A stretch of DNA of 64,000 nucleotides from Cucumis sativus (GCF_000004075.3 NC_026658.2:2170001-2234000); one strand, 5' to 3'; counted from the stretch's first letter, positions 20,801 through 34,328 are shown. Notes: generated from the letters alone by a model not told the origin. Numbers and translations: made by a program.

Positions 20801-23769
20801 TATATATAGTATATACTATATATGTGTGTTGTAAATGCTTTGAATTTATTATCTAGCTATACGAATAATCAAGCACGAAAACGTATAGCGTACTGTTAAT
20901 AAACCATGTATACATGTGTGTTGATCTCCACTTTATGTCTTTTATATTATTTACTTGTTGTTTTCGTAACCGTGCGTGAAGAGTACAGAAATGCTCAAGT
21001 TATTGAACAGTGTCATAAAGACGACGTATACTTTAGTGTTGTTTTGTACTTGATTGTTTGGTTTTATTTTAGTTTATTGTATATGTAAGTTTGTTTCTTA
21101 TCACGTTGAATCTCTGTTTGTAAAATGAGTTTTTTTTGAAAATGATGTTTTATATATTTATCGAGACTTATTCTATATTTTTAAACTTTAAGAATCCATG
21201 GAGTTTAGACACATGAAATTGAAAATAGATGTAGGACACATGCTATACACAAAACTAATCAACAATAATTTTCTACGACCATCTATATATAATTGGATGC
21301 ATGTGAGCTTTAAAGTTTAAGATCAATCTATATATATTAAATACAACTTGAACACATTTCTCAGTATAACTCTGCAGTTAACTGTGCTGTTGGACGAGAG
21401 TAGTATTAAGTAATAGAGTGACAACTTGAAGAAGTCCGTTGCGTCCGTTTGAAAAAGAAACACAGTTTGACAGTTTTAGGACAAAGCATGTAGTTTAACA
21501 AAAATATAAAAGTAGAACACAAATAAATTCACCAAATAAAGTAGTATGAGATAGCAGAAAAACAATACCAATAATCATTTTGGAAGTCAATACTCACAGG
21601 TCATTCCTAATAGTCTCTCAATGACTTAATTAGGCGCTTTTACTGATTTTGGAGTAATAGAAGGAAAATAAACTTAAACAAAAAATTTTACAATAACCTT
21701 TGGTTTGAAGTCTACATTTGTAGTAGCTGTATCAACTAAAGAAATACGTACGTTTCTATTTGGTCCATGAGGTCTGATAAGGGTTTGGAAAATAATTCTA
21801 AAAGGTCTTTTACAGTTAATTTGATCGTTAGTCTGCACTAACAAAAAAGTTGATGATTCTTTACGTTCTTTCTTTTACCCACTCCGTTCTTGTTCTTCTC
21901 CAATCTCACTGAAATTCATTTGGATATTATATATCTATTCTTATAACAGTGTTAATGGAGTCCCATGCCTTATTCATCATTCACACTCCTTTCAGCTTCA
22001 TTTTTAGGACAGTTTAAGAAATAGAAAATTAAAAAAGAGGCGGAGAGTCAATCGGAGAAGAGAAGATCACAAGAAGGAAGATCAGGTTGGTAATTAATCT
22101 ATGAAAATAATATGAACTGAGTAAAGTTTTCCACATGATCATTTCAATTTTGGCACCTCAATTTGCCATATCAATTTTCCATATGGGTGCTTGTTTTCTG
22201 AAAGAGATGGGTGTTTGTTCTTTGCCTCAAGTTCACTATGTGAACCAAAACTGACTTGCGAATCTGAATTGGCAAAGGATAGCCACTCTTTTACTTATAT
22301 TTCTTCTCTTAATGTCACAATCAAATATGATATATCTTATCTTTGAGTGTGGAAAGATATAATATATATGAAAATGCTATCCATTCAACTCTAAAGGCTT
22401 CTTTCTAAACTCATCAGCAGATACAATAATTGGTTTGAGATGTTTTCATCATTTATAATCTTTTTTATTTTTTTAAAAATATAAACGTTTAAAAGAAGAA
22501 AAAGATTATCAGCCTAATCAATATTTTCCAAAGTTTTGAATTAAGCAAAGATTTTAAAAAACAATGAGAACATATTTCTATTTTTCATCTTAAATTATGT
22601 GAGAGTAGTTTTTATAACATTAATCTTTATGCTCTCACATATTTGTTTCTATGTATTAGAAAATCAATCCAAGTTTAGTTTTTATAAACTTCCTTTTCCT
22701 TATATATAATTGAAAAATCGAGAAAAACTAGCAACTAGTTAATTTTAAAAAATAGAAAACAAAAGATGGCTTTTTTTTTTTTTTTGAGAAAAAAGATGAA
22801 GTTAATTATTATCAAACAAAACACCAATTGTTTCCACTGTTAAGCCTTTGGAACTTGAGAAAAAGAAAATAATTTAATTTGAATATGCATAATGAAAGAA
22901 GTTAAGAATCTTCAGAAAGAGAAGAAGAAAGAATGTGTGACATTAGAGTTAGTGTCAATTTTTATCCCAATTCAACGTTCACTATCTATCTGGGTTTCTT
23001 GTTCATAGATATTATTAAGAGGAAAAGGACAAGGTGTATCTAATCTAAATCTTATACGTAATTTTCATCTCTCTCCCCCCACACACACAAAATTTGTCTT
23101 TTAAGCAATCTTTAGAAAAGTAATTTTTTTTTAAAAAAAACTTTATTTTGTATGGTGGATATATAGAAATCACGTAATGCACCCAAATTTTTTCCGATAT
23201 CAAATGACTTTTTCTTAAATGACAAAAGTTTTGAAAGTTATCAAAGTAGTACTAAATAATTTTAAAAGTTCCGTTTCCAAACGTAACTCAACAAATGGTA
23301 AGTTCTTAAAAGATTTTTAGATTTAAAAAATGCGAAACAAAATATGAGATTATAGAATGGAGAGATTCAGCGGTGCAGTGAAATTAAACAACTCGACAAT
23401 AGCTTGAAACATTCTTAGCATGCACCATCATTAAACCCTAGATCTAGTAACGATCTTTATGACAAAAGAGAAACCCAAGACTCAAAGATATAACTTCTAG
23501 TTTAAAGTTACAATATAAGCATCATAATCGTGATCACTAGAAATTACAACACTTTATTTGAAACATAAATAATTCTCATTAATTCCTATCACCATTGACA
23601 AACACGACAATGTTATTAAAACATGATAATCGATCAAATCTCACATTAACTACAACATAAAACAACGAATATTATATAATGACCTAAAGCAAACAATACT
23701 AATATCAAATCATTGTAAAGATATAGTAATACATGGAGATCGATTATTGATCTTCATACATCCTCGTCT
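20801..23769. other. Spacer between BAHD 3 and the end of BAHD 4
   Basis: AT-rich, with a self-complementary TATATAGTATATACTATATA-type string just after the BAHD 3 stop (about 20800-20825). The only gene-like content is the BAHD exon fragment at about 22195-22415, listed separately. Confidence 0.55.
22195..22415 (-). pseudogene. BAHD exon fragment (copy of BAHD 4 splice-acceptor region)
   Basis: On the minus strand this matches 24240-24385, the junction between the intron and exon 2 of BAHD 4. Both carry CAG followed by TTTTGGTTCA, encoding V-L-V-H-x-V-N, and upstream in the intron both have GCCAATTCAGA and GAATGGATA-type strings. About 17 codons of recognisable exon remain before similarity is lost. 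No other exon of this copy was found nearby, so it is a truncated relic of a duplicated BAHD. Confidence 0.65.
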
Positions 23770-26707
23770 CTAACAGATACTTGGGTTTAGTGAAGCAAAC
23801 TCGAGAAACTCGTAATCATTTTCCAACAACTTCATTGTAACATCATCCAACACAACCCATGCTTCAACTCCATTCCCCACCACTGTGTCCATCAAAATAA
23901 CCAAGTTTCTTGTAATGGAGTCAAATACATTTCCTCCACCAGCAACCCACAAAGGCTTTCCCCATCCAAAATCCACTCCATTGAAACCCATGTTACGCCA
24001 ACTCGTAAACAAATAAGACTCGGAACTCTTGGCGTAAAGTTGATGTAATCGTTGTAAGGAACTCAAAAGAGTAGTACATTGGGATGCTATTGCTTGTTGA
24101 AAGAAATTGTTATTGTTGACCTCAGATATTGATTGTCTCACTGTGATCTGTAGATCAGCCAAATTGATGTCTTTGTTTGGTAATGATTTGAAATATGCAC
24201 AACTCCTCCAGAAAAGGTTGCCGATGTTGTTTTCTGATAGTGGTGGGTGAGTTATTCTCTTCCTCATGTTCACTGTATGAACCAAAACTGATTGCCAGGG
24301 GTCTGAATTGGCAAAGCATGGGACTTTATCTTTAGTGTGTATGCAAAATGTTATCCATTCAATTCTAGGGCTTTTGTAAAGTTTTCAATGTAAAAATAAT
24401 TGGGTTACGTTGTGTTATTATTCTTCTTTTCTTTTCTTATAGTTTTTTAAAGAAAATAATTTTAAATGAAAAAATTCTTAAAAATATTTACAAATAAAAT
24501 AAAATATCATCGTTCATTTACGATATACGGTCATATTTTACTAAATTATAAAACATTATCACCAAATTATTATAGAACATTATTTTCAAGTATAATAAAG
24601 GAGTTTTGGAATTAAAATCATATTCATGTTTGGATTTGGTTAAAAATTAACAATAAAATTTAAAGACAAACAATTCAAACATATTTGGATCAATTATAAA
24701 TTAAAGAAAAGAGATAGATAAGTGAGATATTGAAAGAAAAAAAAATGAAAAACATAAAACATTACTTAAACAAAGGTTTATATTAAAATTTAAAAATTCA
24801 AGCATCTGTTTAACTGTGTTTAGATTAGCGTTTGGAACACTTACGAAAATAGTTAAAAAAGTTATAATAATAGAGTTCATGTCACTACATTTTTTAAATT
24901 ACAAAAGTTGTCATAATAATAACTTTCTGATAGTCTTTTGATAACCTTTCGATAGGTCTCTGCTATCACTAATTACTTGTCATATTTGTTATATTCGCAA
25001 TATGCAAAAAAAGTTGTGTTATGTATTTTTTTTCTCAATGTTTTTGTCATGTAATTTTTCTTAATTTTGAAGTGTTTAAATTTGAAAGATAAAACCACTT
25101 TAAAAAATTGAGGTGTTTGGTAACTTTTCAAAAATGAGATTGAGAAATGATTCATTTTAAAGAAGACAATCAGAATTACTAAATTTTTAGAAAATTATGT
25201 ATATAAACACTTATAAAAAGATCTAACCAAACATGTAAATGTTTAAATTTTAAACTCATTGTAAAGAAAGTGTTTAGAAGAAAATATATTCTTGAAAAAC
25301 ATTTTTTTCGATAGATAATCAAAACGTACTCTTAAGAATCATTTGATATTTTTCTAAATCAAGGTGTAAACTTCTCATCTTGTAAATTTTCTATGATTTT
25401 GTTATACATTTTCTATTGATGCTTAGAAGAGTAAGCCAAGTTTTGAAAACTAAAAAATTAAAAATAATAACTTTTATGTTGTAATAATAAGAAAAAATTG
25501 TTGTAATAAATGATAAATCTGCTAAAAATATGAACAAAATATAACAAAATTTTAAATTATATTGATGATATATATAGATACTAATAGACCGTTATTTGTA
25601 GATTTCTATTAGTGTCGTATATCAACTGAAAACTTGGAGAAAAATTTAAATTTCACCGAACGGAGTATTATTTATGAAAAAACATTTTGTTGTTTTTAAA
25701 CATTTCTAGATTAAAGAAAAAGTTTAGATTTAAAATATATATAAGAAATCAATCTACTGCCAAAGTTTAAGTTTAGTATGTTAAACTCAAATCTTCTTCA
25801 TTCTAAATTACATGAAGTAATAGGAAGAAAAAAAAAACTTACCAAATAATTTACATCCTGAGGCAGCTTTCATGGCATATTTCCATATGAAGCAAGTAGC
25901 AACTTCAACAGTTGTTGGATTACAAACCCTTGTAGATTTAGCTTTATCTTTTAGTTTTGATATTGCCATTTCATCAAAAACAAATCTTCTAGTAGTACTC
26001 TTTTTCCCTTTCTCCACTACAAATGGAGTTTCTGATGATATCAAACGATACCCATTTGAAACTTCTCTGTATGGAAAAAGTGAGCAAGTTAAACTGTAGT
26101 CACCACCACAAAATTTCCCTTCATAATAGTCTTCTTGATCTTCACAAAATTTAGCCCAACACTTAATGAAAGAACTCATTGTTGTTCCATCAATAAGTGT
26201 ATGCAACAAAGAAACCCCAATTCCAATCCCACCACAAGTAAAAAAATTTACTTGAACACCAATTTGCCTGGGTTCCTCTACTTGGTTTGGAATGAATGGA
26301 AATGGAAGGAATTCATTAAGCAAATTGAGATTTGGGGATTTCAGAAATTCATCCAGGCTCATTTTGATGTTGGCTTCTACAAAGAGAGAACCAATAATAT
26401 CATCATCATCATCATCATCAAAGGAATGATGGATAAGGTTATCTTTGATTTTTGTTGCAAGAATTGGGAATTGTGCCAATGTTTTTGAGAGACTAAGTTT
26501 CAATCTAAAACTTGTTTCTTCTTTGTTGTTGAAATAATGGGTATTTGGGTAGAAGAAAGTGATGGGAATGTAACATTCAGGAGACAGCATATCCATGAAT
26601 GAAACTTTGAAGGTTTTTTGGTGATCATCATATTCCTTCAACTTTGTTCTACAATTGGGTGCTGGCTTGATGATTTCTCTTGACACAATTTGCACTACTG
26701 CTTCCAT
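23770..26707 (-). CDS. BAHD acyltransferase 4 (two exons)
   Basis: Minus-strand gene with exon 1 at 26707-25843 and exon 2 at 24287-23770, giving 460 residues. The 1555 bp intron (25842-24288) has a GTAAGT donor and a CAG acceptor and splits a Val codon after its first base. The start MEAVVQIVSREIIKPAP aligns with the family; 19 upstream in-frame codons were left out. Catalytic H169-T-L-I-D173 and D394-F-G-W-G are intact. NPTTVEVATCFIWKYAMKAA ends exon 1, and LVHTVNMRKR starts exon 2. An odd feature is a run of seven Asp residues at about 97-103, encoded by a trinucleotide repeat, in a loop between the early strands. It is the only BAHD here on the minus strand. Function is inferred from family only. 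Confidence 0.87.
26399..26421. repeat. ATC/GAT trinucleotide microsatellite inside BAHD 4
   Basis: A (CAT)n run on the plus strand reads as GAT codons on the coding strand and makes the Asp run of BAHD 4. The number of repeats could vary between accessions without shifting the frame. Confidence 0.8.
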
Positions 26708-26801
26708 GATCTTCTTCTTCTTCTGTTTTGATTCCTTCAAATTTTTTATGGGCACTTTATGCACTCTCTATAGACGATGTTATACACCCACATACTTCAA
26801 T

Positions 26802-26811
26802 GTATATATAG
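26802..26811 (-). promoter_or_regulatory. Probable TATA box of BAHD 4
   Basis: CTATATATACA on the minus strand lies about 95 bp upstream of the ATG at 26707. This spacing suits a TATA box followed by a leader of roughly 60 bases. No transcript data are available. Confidence 0.5.
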
Positions 26812-29384
26812 CATCTAAATAATAATTCATAAGCCCATACATCCCAATAAAATACAAGCTAAGGAAAACATATTAAGATTTAAAGCTATACTGTTGGTTG
26901 AAAAGTTGGCAAATTGTAGGGATCCGCTAGTTCAAAGACCAGTTAGAGCTTGAATGTCTTCTCACACTTCATTTGTAGATTTTTCTTTGTCGTTGGATGG
27001 ACCAAATTAAAGAGAAGCAGACATATAATTAAAAATGATGATGTCCTTATCTTTTTGTCCATCTCTACATACTTACAAAATGAGTTAGTACGTACTCTCT
27101 TGATTAAACTTGTTTGAAATTGAAAGATAGAAATTGATTTGGGTTGCTTAAATATCCATAACAATGTTAATTTTCATAAATGGTATTGCCATCTTTTAAT
27201 TTTTGAATGTTTTGCAAATATTCATTTTATTTTTTAATTAAACTAAAATTTTAAAGATAATATATGAGTGTGTTTTTTGTGGTAGAGGAACGTTGCATGT
27301 GTTTTGTACAAACACACGGAAACATGAATGGCCCATCTGATGTATACTTTACTCTAAAGCTTATCATAATATATATATTACATTTTGTTAAACGTGGAAT
27401 ATTATATTCTCTCTTACATATATATATATATATATTACATATACAAAATGAGAAAATTAAAATTATTCTTTTCAAGTCATGTTTAATTTGATTGAAACCA
27501 TTAGCTTTTCTCAAGTTGATTTATAAACGAGGAAAATGATCCCTCTTACGACTATATATTCAACACACACATATTTGTACTGCATCTGCATGCTTTGATC
27601 AATTTAGACCTCACGACTATATAATAGCCAAGACAAAAAAAAATATTCTTTTCCCTTTGGAAGAATACGTAGACAAGAGAAGAAAAATGGTTCCTTTCAA
27701 CTCTGTTTGATTGCTTAATTTGCCTTTTATTGTTGGCTTCATTATGTTAAAAGTGGAATATGGATTCCTTTGTACATCATATACTCACCACACCTTTACT
27801 ATTTCCAATAATACTTTACTCTAAACCTCACAATTTTATAGCAAATCCAAAAAAAAAAAAAAACTTATCCAAAAATTTTACCCTTCCATCTATCTGACAC
27901 CACATGGAGCTCTTTATTCTATAATATCTAAGACTCTTCACATATTCAAACCCTATGCAAACAACGTAAAAGATCTATTGACTTAATTAAAGTTTACGTG
28001 GTTCATTAGCAATGTATTAACTATATCTATGAAGTAGATGAAAAATATGTCGTATTAAAGAGAAATGATACAAATTACAAAATTAGGTAAGGCCTCTCTA
28101 CGCTACAAAGTTTAATATAGCAATACCTTATAATTGATCTATTTGAAGCTATACAAATAGATTAAATGACATTATTTCAACACAAACCATAATAGTCTAA
28201 TAAATGATAAACACTATCATCAATATTTTTATATAAATATACGATTGATTAATTTTATCTAAAGAATATAATAGTGTATCATTATTATAGCATACTATCA
28301 CTTTCTATCATCCATATTTATTGGTCTATTAATAATAAATTAATAAAAGTATATGAGTGATAGATTTTAATTTTATAACTAATATATAAAATTCTATTAC
28401 TCAAAACATATTAGCTTGATTTACCCAACCTTTTTTAGTTTTTATAATGGAAAAAATTGATCATTATTTACACAACAAATTAATGGACATTCCATAGCTC
28501 ATGAACAGTAGCAAATTTAGAGGGAAGAGTGAAAAGTAATATTTAAAGCTAAAATTAAGTGTGTTTCTCGATAGAAATACAGGGCTATATTATTTAAAAT
28601 TTTACTATATTTTATAAATGTTTTAGTTTATTTTACTATATTTGAAAATGTCAGGATTAAAAATAAACAAAAACGAAGTAGAAAAAGAAAATTAATATAT
28701 TTATAATTTTAAATTATTGATTGAGTTAGAAAGTTTAAGTACTCAATGAGTGAAAAACAAATTTAATGGTATATCATCTAACACTCCTTCTCACTTTAAA
28801 CCTCTTTATCTTGGATCCACCTATAGTTTGATACTATTTTAAATCATGGATTGACGTGAATATTCAAAGTAAGGAATGAAGGAAATTTTAATATTATAGC
28901 ATCTAAATAATAATTCCATTAAAATCACTTTTATGGGTTATATATTATTAACTATATATATATAAAGGATTAAGTTTGATTAATTCATTTTACTTATCCT
29001 TCCAAACAATAATATATTCTCACCCTTGTTTCTTTACCCAAATTTTTTTTCTCATTCAAGTTTGATAGTGATCTCTACTGTTGTACCCCAACACACTTTT
29101 AATTAGATAGAACTAGAGATTGAAATCACAAACTTATTAGTTCGTTTTAGTTTAATTTTTTTTCTAATTTACCTATTTTATAATTTTTAAAAAATAAGAA
29201 AAATCAACTTAAAGCCACTCTATTACAATATAACAATAAATAAAGTGTACCATTTTGGTTCTAAAAACAAAAACTACTTCTTAATTATTTCAAAACTTAT
29301 GTTCGGATTCTTAAAATATTTTCATTTATGAGGTTTTTCGTTTTTCTTTTTTGTTTTGTGAGAAAATAAAATATCAAAGGGTCA

Positions 29385-29590
29385 CACACACCATTAAAAG
29401 TCAGCTCTCTATAATCTCAAGTTGATTTTAATTAAAGTATTATTAATCACGAATGGACCCATATGCTATTAATATATAACATTGAAGACTTTCAAATGGA
29501 TGTGTAAAGTGTGACATTTATGCACAATAGTACAACGTCTCATACACCTATTGATTAATATAAAAAAGAAAATGGCACTTAAATTATCAA
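29385..29590 (+). repeat. Dispersed duplicated block, copy 1
   Basis: Diverged direct match to 37196-37385. Shared landmarks in order are AAAGTCAGCT, AATGGACCCAT, CTAATAAATAA/CTATTAATATA, CATCTCATGCAC/CGTCTCATACAC and TTAATATTAAAGAAAA/TTAATATAAAAAAGAAAA. A weaker match just upstream of each copy (about 28607 and 36130) shares TTTATTTTACTATATTT. It is probably the remnant of an older segmental duplication. Confidence 0.5.
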
Positions 29591-31619
29591 TATTATTATA
29601 GCTTGAGTTCATTATTTATATTTTATGAGTTATTTGGAGTTAGTGAGTTCGAAAATTTAGGATTAATATATTATTGGAGTTGAGAAAGGTGCATGCTTGA
29701 GATAGGAAACACTAAAAAAGAAATGGGATAGAGAAAGATAGAAAATTAAAAGTCATCAATAAATATTGATTTAAAATTTCAACCATGAAAAATGTTAAAA
29801 TTGATGAAAGTTGAGTTATTTAATCACAACTTATAAAGTCAATGGAGTAAACAAACACCTAATTTGTTTTAACTTCCTCAATTAGAAATCTAAACTAACT
29901 ATGCAATTTAATGCTTTGTTAACTTATCATAAAACTGTTAGCTAAATTAGGATTGTAAGAGGGTGAAAGATAGATATCATTAATATTTTGTATTACAAAA
30001 GGGGGAAAATTTTGTAATATATGCATATGTTTAATTTGGTTTGGTTCTCTTCTTAATTCTATAGTATTTTAAATGGACCCATGAGAAGAGAGTTTTACAC
30101 TACTTTTTTTTTCCTTATAAGTTTTTAATTATAATTTCTATTTTATCCTTATCTTATATGGTCATGAATTCTTACTTTGATTATTAATGGGATGAATTTT
30201 CAACTTACCTTTTGTAGGTATTGATAGGGAAAAGATATATCTACGAGATTGTTAATGTTTTAGAAAATTAAGTAAGAAATTGGTCGTATGTTTTTCTAAT
30301 AGATGATATACGTACGTGTTAATTGCGCTTATTAGTAATTCCCATTTGAATATTGAATTCTTCATAAAAAGACGTTAACTTAATATAGTTGGATACGATT
30401 TCTTACCATTTTCCAAGACATTAAACCATTAACATGGTAAGGGTAAGGGTAAGGTTATGATCTATTCTAGATATAAAATATGTTATAAGTAATGGATAAA
30501 TTTTATAGGTCTATTATACAATATGATCTATATGTCATTGTTAATTAACATACGACATCTTTTTTAACGAATTTGAACATTTCTAATTATTCTTTCAAAC
30601 TATAGTCCTTGATAATATATCATATTATTTTTACTAAACTATCAATTGTTTATTTATATATTTACAATCTAGCCCGGATTTAGGACGACATATAAAATCC
30701 AACATTATGTCTACTATTGATATAGACCTTATAAGTTTATCATATAAATTCATCAACAACATATTCTAATCATGTAAAAATATCCAACTTTTTAGAAAAA
30801 CATTTTTAATTGATCTTTGGGTAAGAGACTTTCATAAGTGATAAGTATTTAAAACAAAAAGTTAACTATCTCATATTTGCAAATAGTTTTAGATTTTATA
30901 ATTAGAATAGCTATTATATTTAATTTTTAGGTAGGATTACCATATCTATATATATACAAAATCACCCCCCAAAAAAATAGTTGTTAAATGAAGGCCTAGA
31001 TGAATGCATAAGCCTAAACTATTAATTCTAATAAATTTCTTGTAATTGAAGAGAAACCTTTGTTGGTGGTAGAAAATCAGTTGTGAGACGTGGTCGTTGT
31101 TATTTTGTGGCTAGAAATCAAATAAATTTTGTGGCACTTTAGGGTTGGCTGTGCACAACCCTACTTTAATCTATCTATATACCTGTGGTTCTTTAAGAAT
31201 TCATTTCACTTAGCCTTTTTCTTTTCTTGAAATATTCACATGACTAGAAGGATCAATAGATGTGAGATATTGATATTCGATCAACGGAGAGGTCGTTACT
31301 TTCAAATATGTCCAGGTTCACTACAATTATCCCATTATGAGATACCCAAAAACTATTGTGTGTCCATGGCTAGCTAGATGAAACATTTCTTACTTGAGAT
31401 TACAAATAAATGGAAAAATTAATAATTTTACTTAATAAAATTAATTATCAATGACCATCACCTTAATTTTCCAATCCAATTTAAGTTGATCAACCGGCGG
31501 GGATGGAAATATCGCAATCACCAAAAAGTCTCGGATTAATTCTTTTAAGAAAACCATATATATAAGTTCCAAAAGTTAATGAATTAACTTTGGCATCTTT
31601 GAAGCAAACGTACTTTAAT

Positions 31620-32110
31620 GAGAGGGCTCGTCGGGCGGTCGGAGCTTTGCGGAGAGACGTGCAGCGGCAACTGATCGGAGGCGGGCGGCTAGGGTTTGCT
31701 CAACGTGAAGAAGAAGATGGTTTGAATTTTGGCACGCTGTTCAAGATCATTTAATCATAAACAATAAATATTATTATTATTCCCATTTTTCCTAAATACT
31801 TTTCCTTTTTATATATAATAAAACTGGACCTTTTCTTTCCCCAATTAATTCATTCCACCATGTTACTTTTCACTTCCAAAAATAATTCTTTTATTTAAAT
31901 AATTATATTTTTTATTTTACATTTCATAATTTAATTATATATATAATTAATTAACCATAGTACCAAAAACCCAAATTCAAAGTTAAATATTCATCCCACC
32001 AAATACTTATTCTAATTTTTACCAAACCAAATAATTTCCATTCAATCAACTAAAATTAACACTTGATAATTTTATCGTAATGAAATAAAATTAAGACAAT
32101 TAAATACAAA
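31620..32110 (+). repeat. GC-rich patch plus AT-rich tail, copy 1 (unclassified)
   Basis: About 120 bp of GC-rich sequence (GGGCGGTCGGAG...GGCGGGCGGCTAGGG) stands out from the AT-rich surroundings. It is followed by GAAGAAGATG, an AATAAATATTATTATTATT tract and AT-rich DNA ending near 32110 with AACACTTGATAATTTTAT and AAATAAAATTAAGA. The same order of landmarks recurs at 33720-34045. It looks like the noncoding end of an interspersed element, but I cannot assign a family. Confidence 0.5.
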
Positions 32111-33181
32111 ATTACCTTAATTTTTTTTACTTTGCATAATTGCTCCCATTAACTTTTTTTTATTACTATAAAATTTAAGAAATGTTTTTGAAAAAGGAGC
32201 CAATTTTACAAAATTACTCTATGTGTGTATGTATAAAAGCAAGCCAATGAAACAACTAAATAACATCCAAAGCTACTAGTAAAATAAACCATTCAAATAA
32301 GGAGAAAATAAAATAGATGATGTATACAGCTAAAGAAAGCCATACGTTCAAGGAAATGTGTGCCATGGAATTTTGCTCTGTCTCACATGGGAAAAAGGAA
32401 ACGTTTAATCAATGAATAACAACATCTTGATCTCTAGATGATCCGAGGAAAAACGTCAAGAAGCTAAGCTTGATTGCCTCCAAACAATTAGATTCAATCC
32501 AAAAAAGTTTCACATATATAGAAAGAGTTGTTTAAACCCTGACGATAAAAAACCCTTACATTTAATTTGTCACCAACACTTATTTGCATTTGAATTTATA
32601 TTTATATTTTACTTTACATAAATAATTTATAAAATAAAAGAAAAGGTTAGAGAAACAAATAGTAAACAAAAATTTGGTTGGTTCTTTTTTTTCTTTTCTA
32701 AGAAGCAATAAACAATAATATTATGGTCCCGTTTGGTCATGTTACTATTTTTTATTATATGGTTCTTATTATTTGTGTTTCATATTTCTCAAAAATTAGA
32801 AAGAAAGAAAACTAACAATTGAAGACAAGCTGAAAAAAACAGGTTTTAAATTTAACTCACCAAACTATATGAAACTGGGGGAAAAAATGATACTCTAACT
32901 AATAATTTACTTTTGAAATAATTATGATTATAGAGTGTGGTTGGATTAATGAGAATATGTTAGGCAGCTATAAACCTACCTCATTTAATCTCCATTGAAT
33001 TTTCCCATCTTAATTATATTTTATTGAGTGTTATTCCATAATTGAAATGTGGGTAATATAAGATAACCATTACTTACTTCTTTTTTTTTCTCCCACCATT
33101 CAATTTATTTGTTGATCAAGATTTCATATTATGAGATAACAAGGAAGAACTGATCGATCGAAACACCTCTCATCGTGCAAG

Positions 33182-34045
33182 TGACTACCCGTAGAAATAT
33201 GGTCGAGTATAAAGTCATCATAGTCCAAAACCAGCATATAATAATCATAAGCATAAAATCTAACATAACAGTCCATACATTTAGTAGCCATTAATAATGC
33301 CTAAACCCTAAAACCAAAATCATTTCGAGCAAAAAAAATGATGGTATACCCAAAACCAAAAAATTTACCTAAAACTCACCAAAATTGCTCAAAATGCTGA
33401 AAGAAAAGGGCAGTTTGGTGGTTTGGTGGATTGGCTAGGCAAAAGAGGAAGACAGGGCTGGTGCAGGGCGCTCGACGCGGACGAAGAGAGGAACCAGCTC
33501 CGAAACTTGGCGCGACTGAAAACGGCTGAACAAAGGACGCAGTTTGCAGGGAAGAGGAAACTGGCTCAGGCGCCGGAAGAGAAAGCTTGGCGGCTCGGAT
33601 TGAAAATGAAGAGTGTCGGCTGGCGCGAAAGATAGCACCGGCTCGGGGAATCTAGGTATGAAACGTGCGACGGCTGCTGGCACTTAGTCTGAGGAGGAGG
33701 AGAGATCGACGACGGACGGTCACAGAGGGCAGTACGTGGCGGTCAGAGTTGATGAGGAAGAAGATGATGGGTTTTCTCTTTACTTGGCACACAATCCAAG
33801 CTTGAATTTATAAAATAATAATAATAATAAATATTGTTATTACTAATATTACTTTTTCCTTTTTTTTTATAATAATTATATATATATATAATTAGTAATA
33901 TCTCAATTTAATAAAATAAACACAAAAAATTATTTAAATAAATTCAATTTCAATCCAGTCCTCTCATATTCAAATAACTCAAAATAACATTTGATAAATT
34001 TAACAGAATTAAATAAAAATTAAGATATATAAAATTTGTTTAAAT
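33182..34045 (+). repeat. GC-rich patch plus AT-rich tail, copy 2 (unclassified)
   Basis: A longer copy of the repeat at 31620-32110. 33182-33420 is A-rich; 33420-33770 is GC-rich with GAAGAAGATGATGG at its end; then come ATAATAATAATAATAAATATTG and AACATTTGATAAATTTAA. The open frame within the GC-rich part has no recognisable domain. It is probably a degraded interspersed element, family unknown. Confidence 0.5.
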
Positions 34046-34284
34046 TAAGCTTCCATAAACTTGGTTAAAATAGAATTAGTTTTGTATTATAAATTAAATT
34101 CAAAACGCTCTATATAAATATAAGATTTTTTTGGTTACATTATAGTGTAACATTCTATTAACGGCCACCAAACACGTTTGTTGTGTTTTAACGTGTTTGA
34201 AATCCATTAATTTCTTAGATCTTCATGATGAAGACAACTATCAATTTTCTAATATCCAGTCAAAAACCCAACAGTGAGTGTGTG

Positions 34285-34294
34285 TATATATATA
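34285..34294 (+). promoter_or_regulatory. Possible TATA box of BAHD 5
   Basis: TATATATATA lies 35 bp upstream of the ATG at 34329. If used, the leader would be very short (about 5-15 bases), so transcription may instead start from an element further upstream. Confidence 0.35.
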
Positions 34295-34328
34295 GTGTTT
34301 GTTTCATGATACGATTATACAAAAAAAA

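Larger units (their letters stand above)
26812..34328. other. 7.5 kb AT-rich spacer between BAHD 4 and BAHD 5
   Basis: No intact gene recognised on either strand. It contains the duplicated block at about 29385-29590 (matching 37196-37385), two GC-rich patches with shared downstream sequence (31620-32110 and 33420-34045), (TA)n tracts such as about 27415-27435, and several strings of the ATAGA/CTATCA kind. The small open frames here show no codon structure or known domain. Confidence 0.55.

Noticed and set aside
30436-30456. GGTAAGGGTAAGGGTAAGG as interstitial telomere
   Set aside because: The plant telomere unit is TTTAGGG; this is a short imperfect repeat with a different unit.
33423-33683. 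Coding gene in the GC-rich patch (frames on both strands)
   Set aside because: Charged low-complexity products without domains; the patch is shared with 31620-31740 and fits a repeat better.
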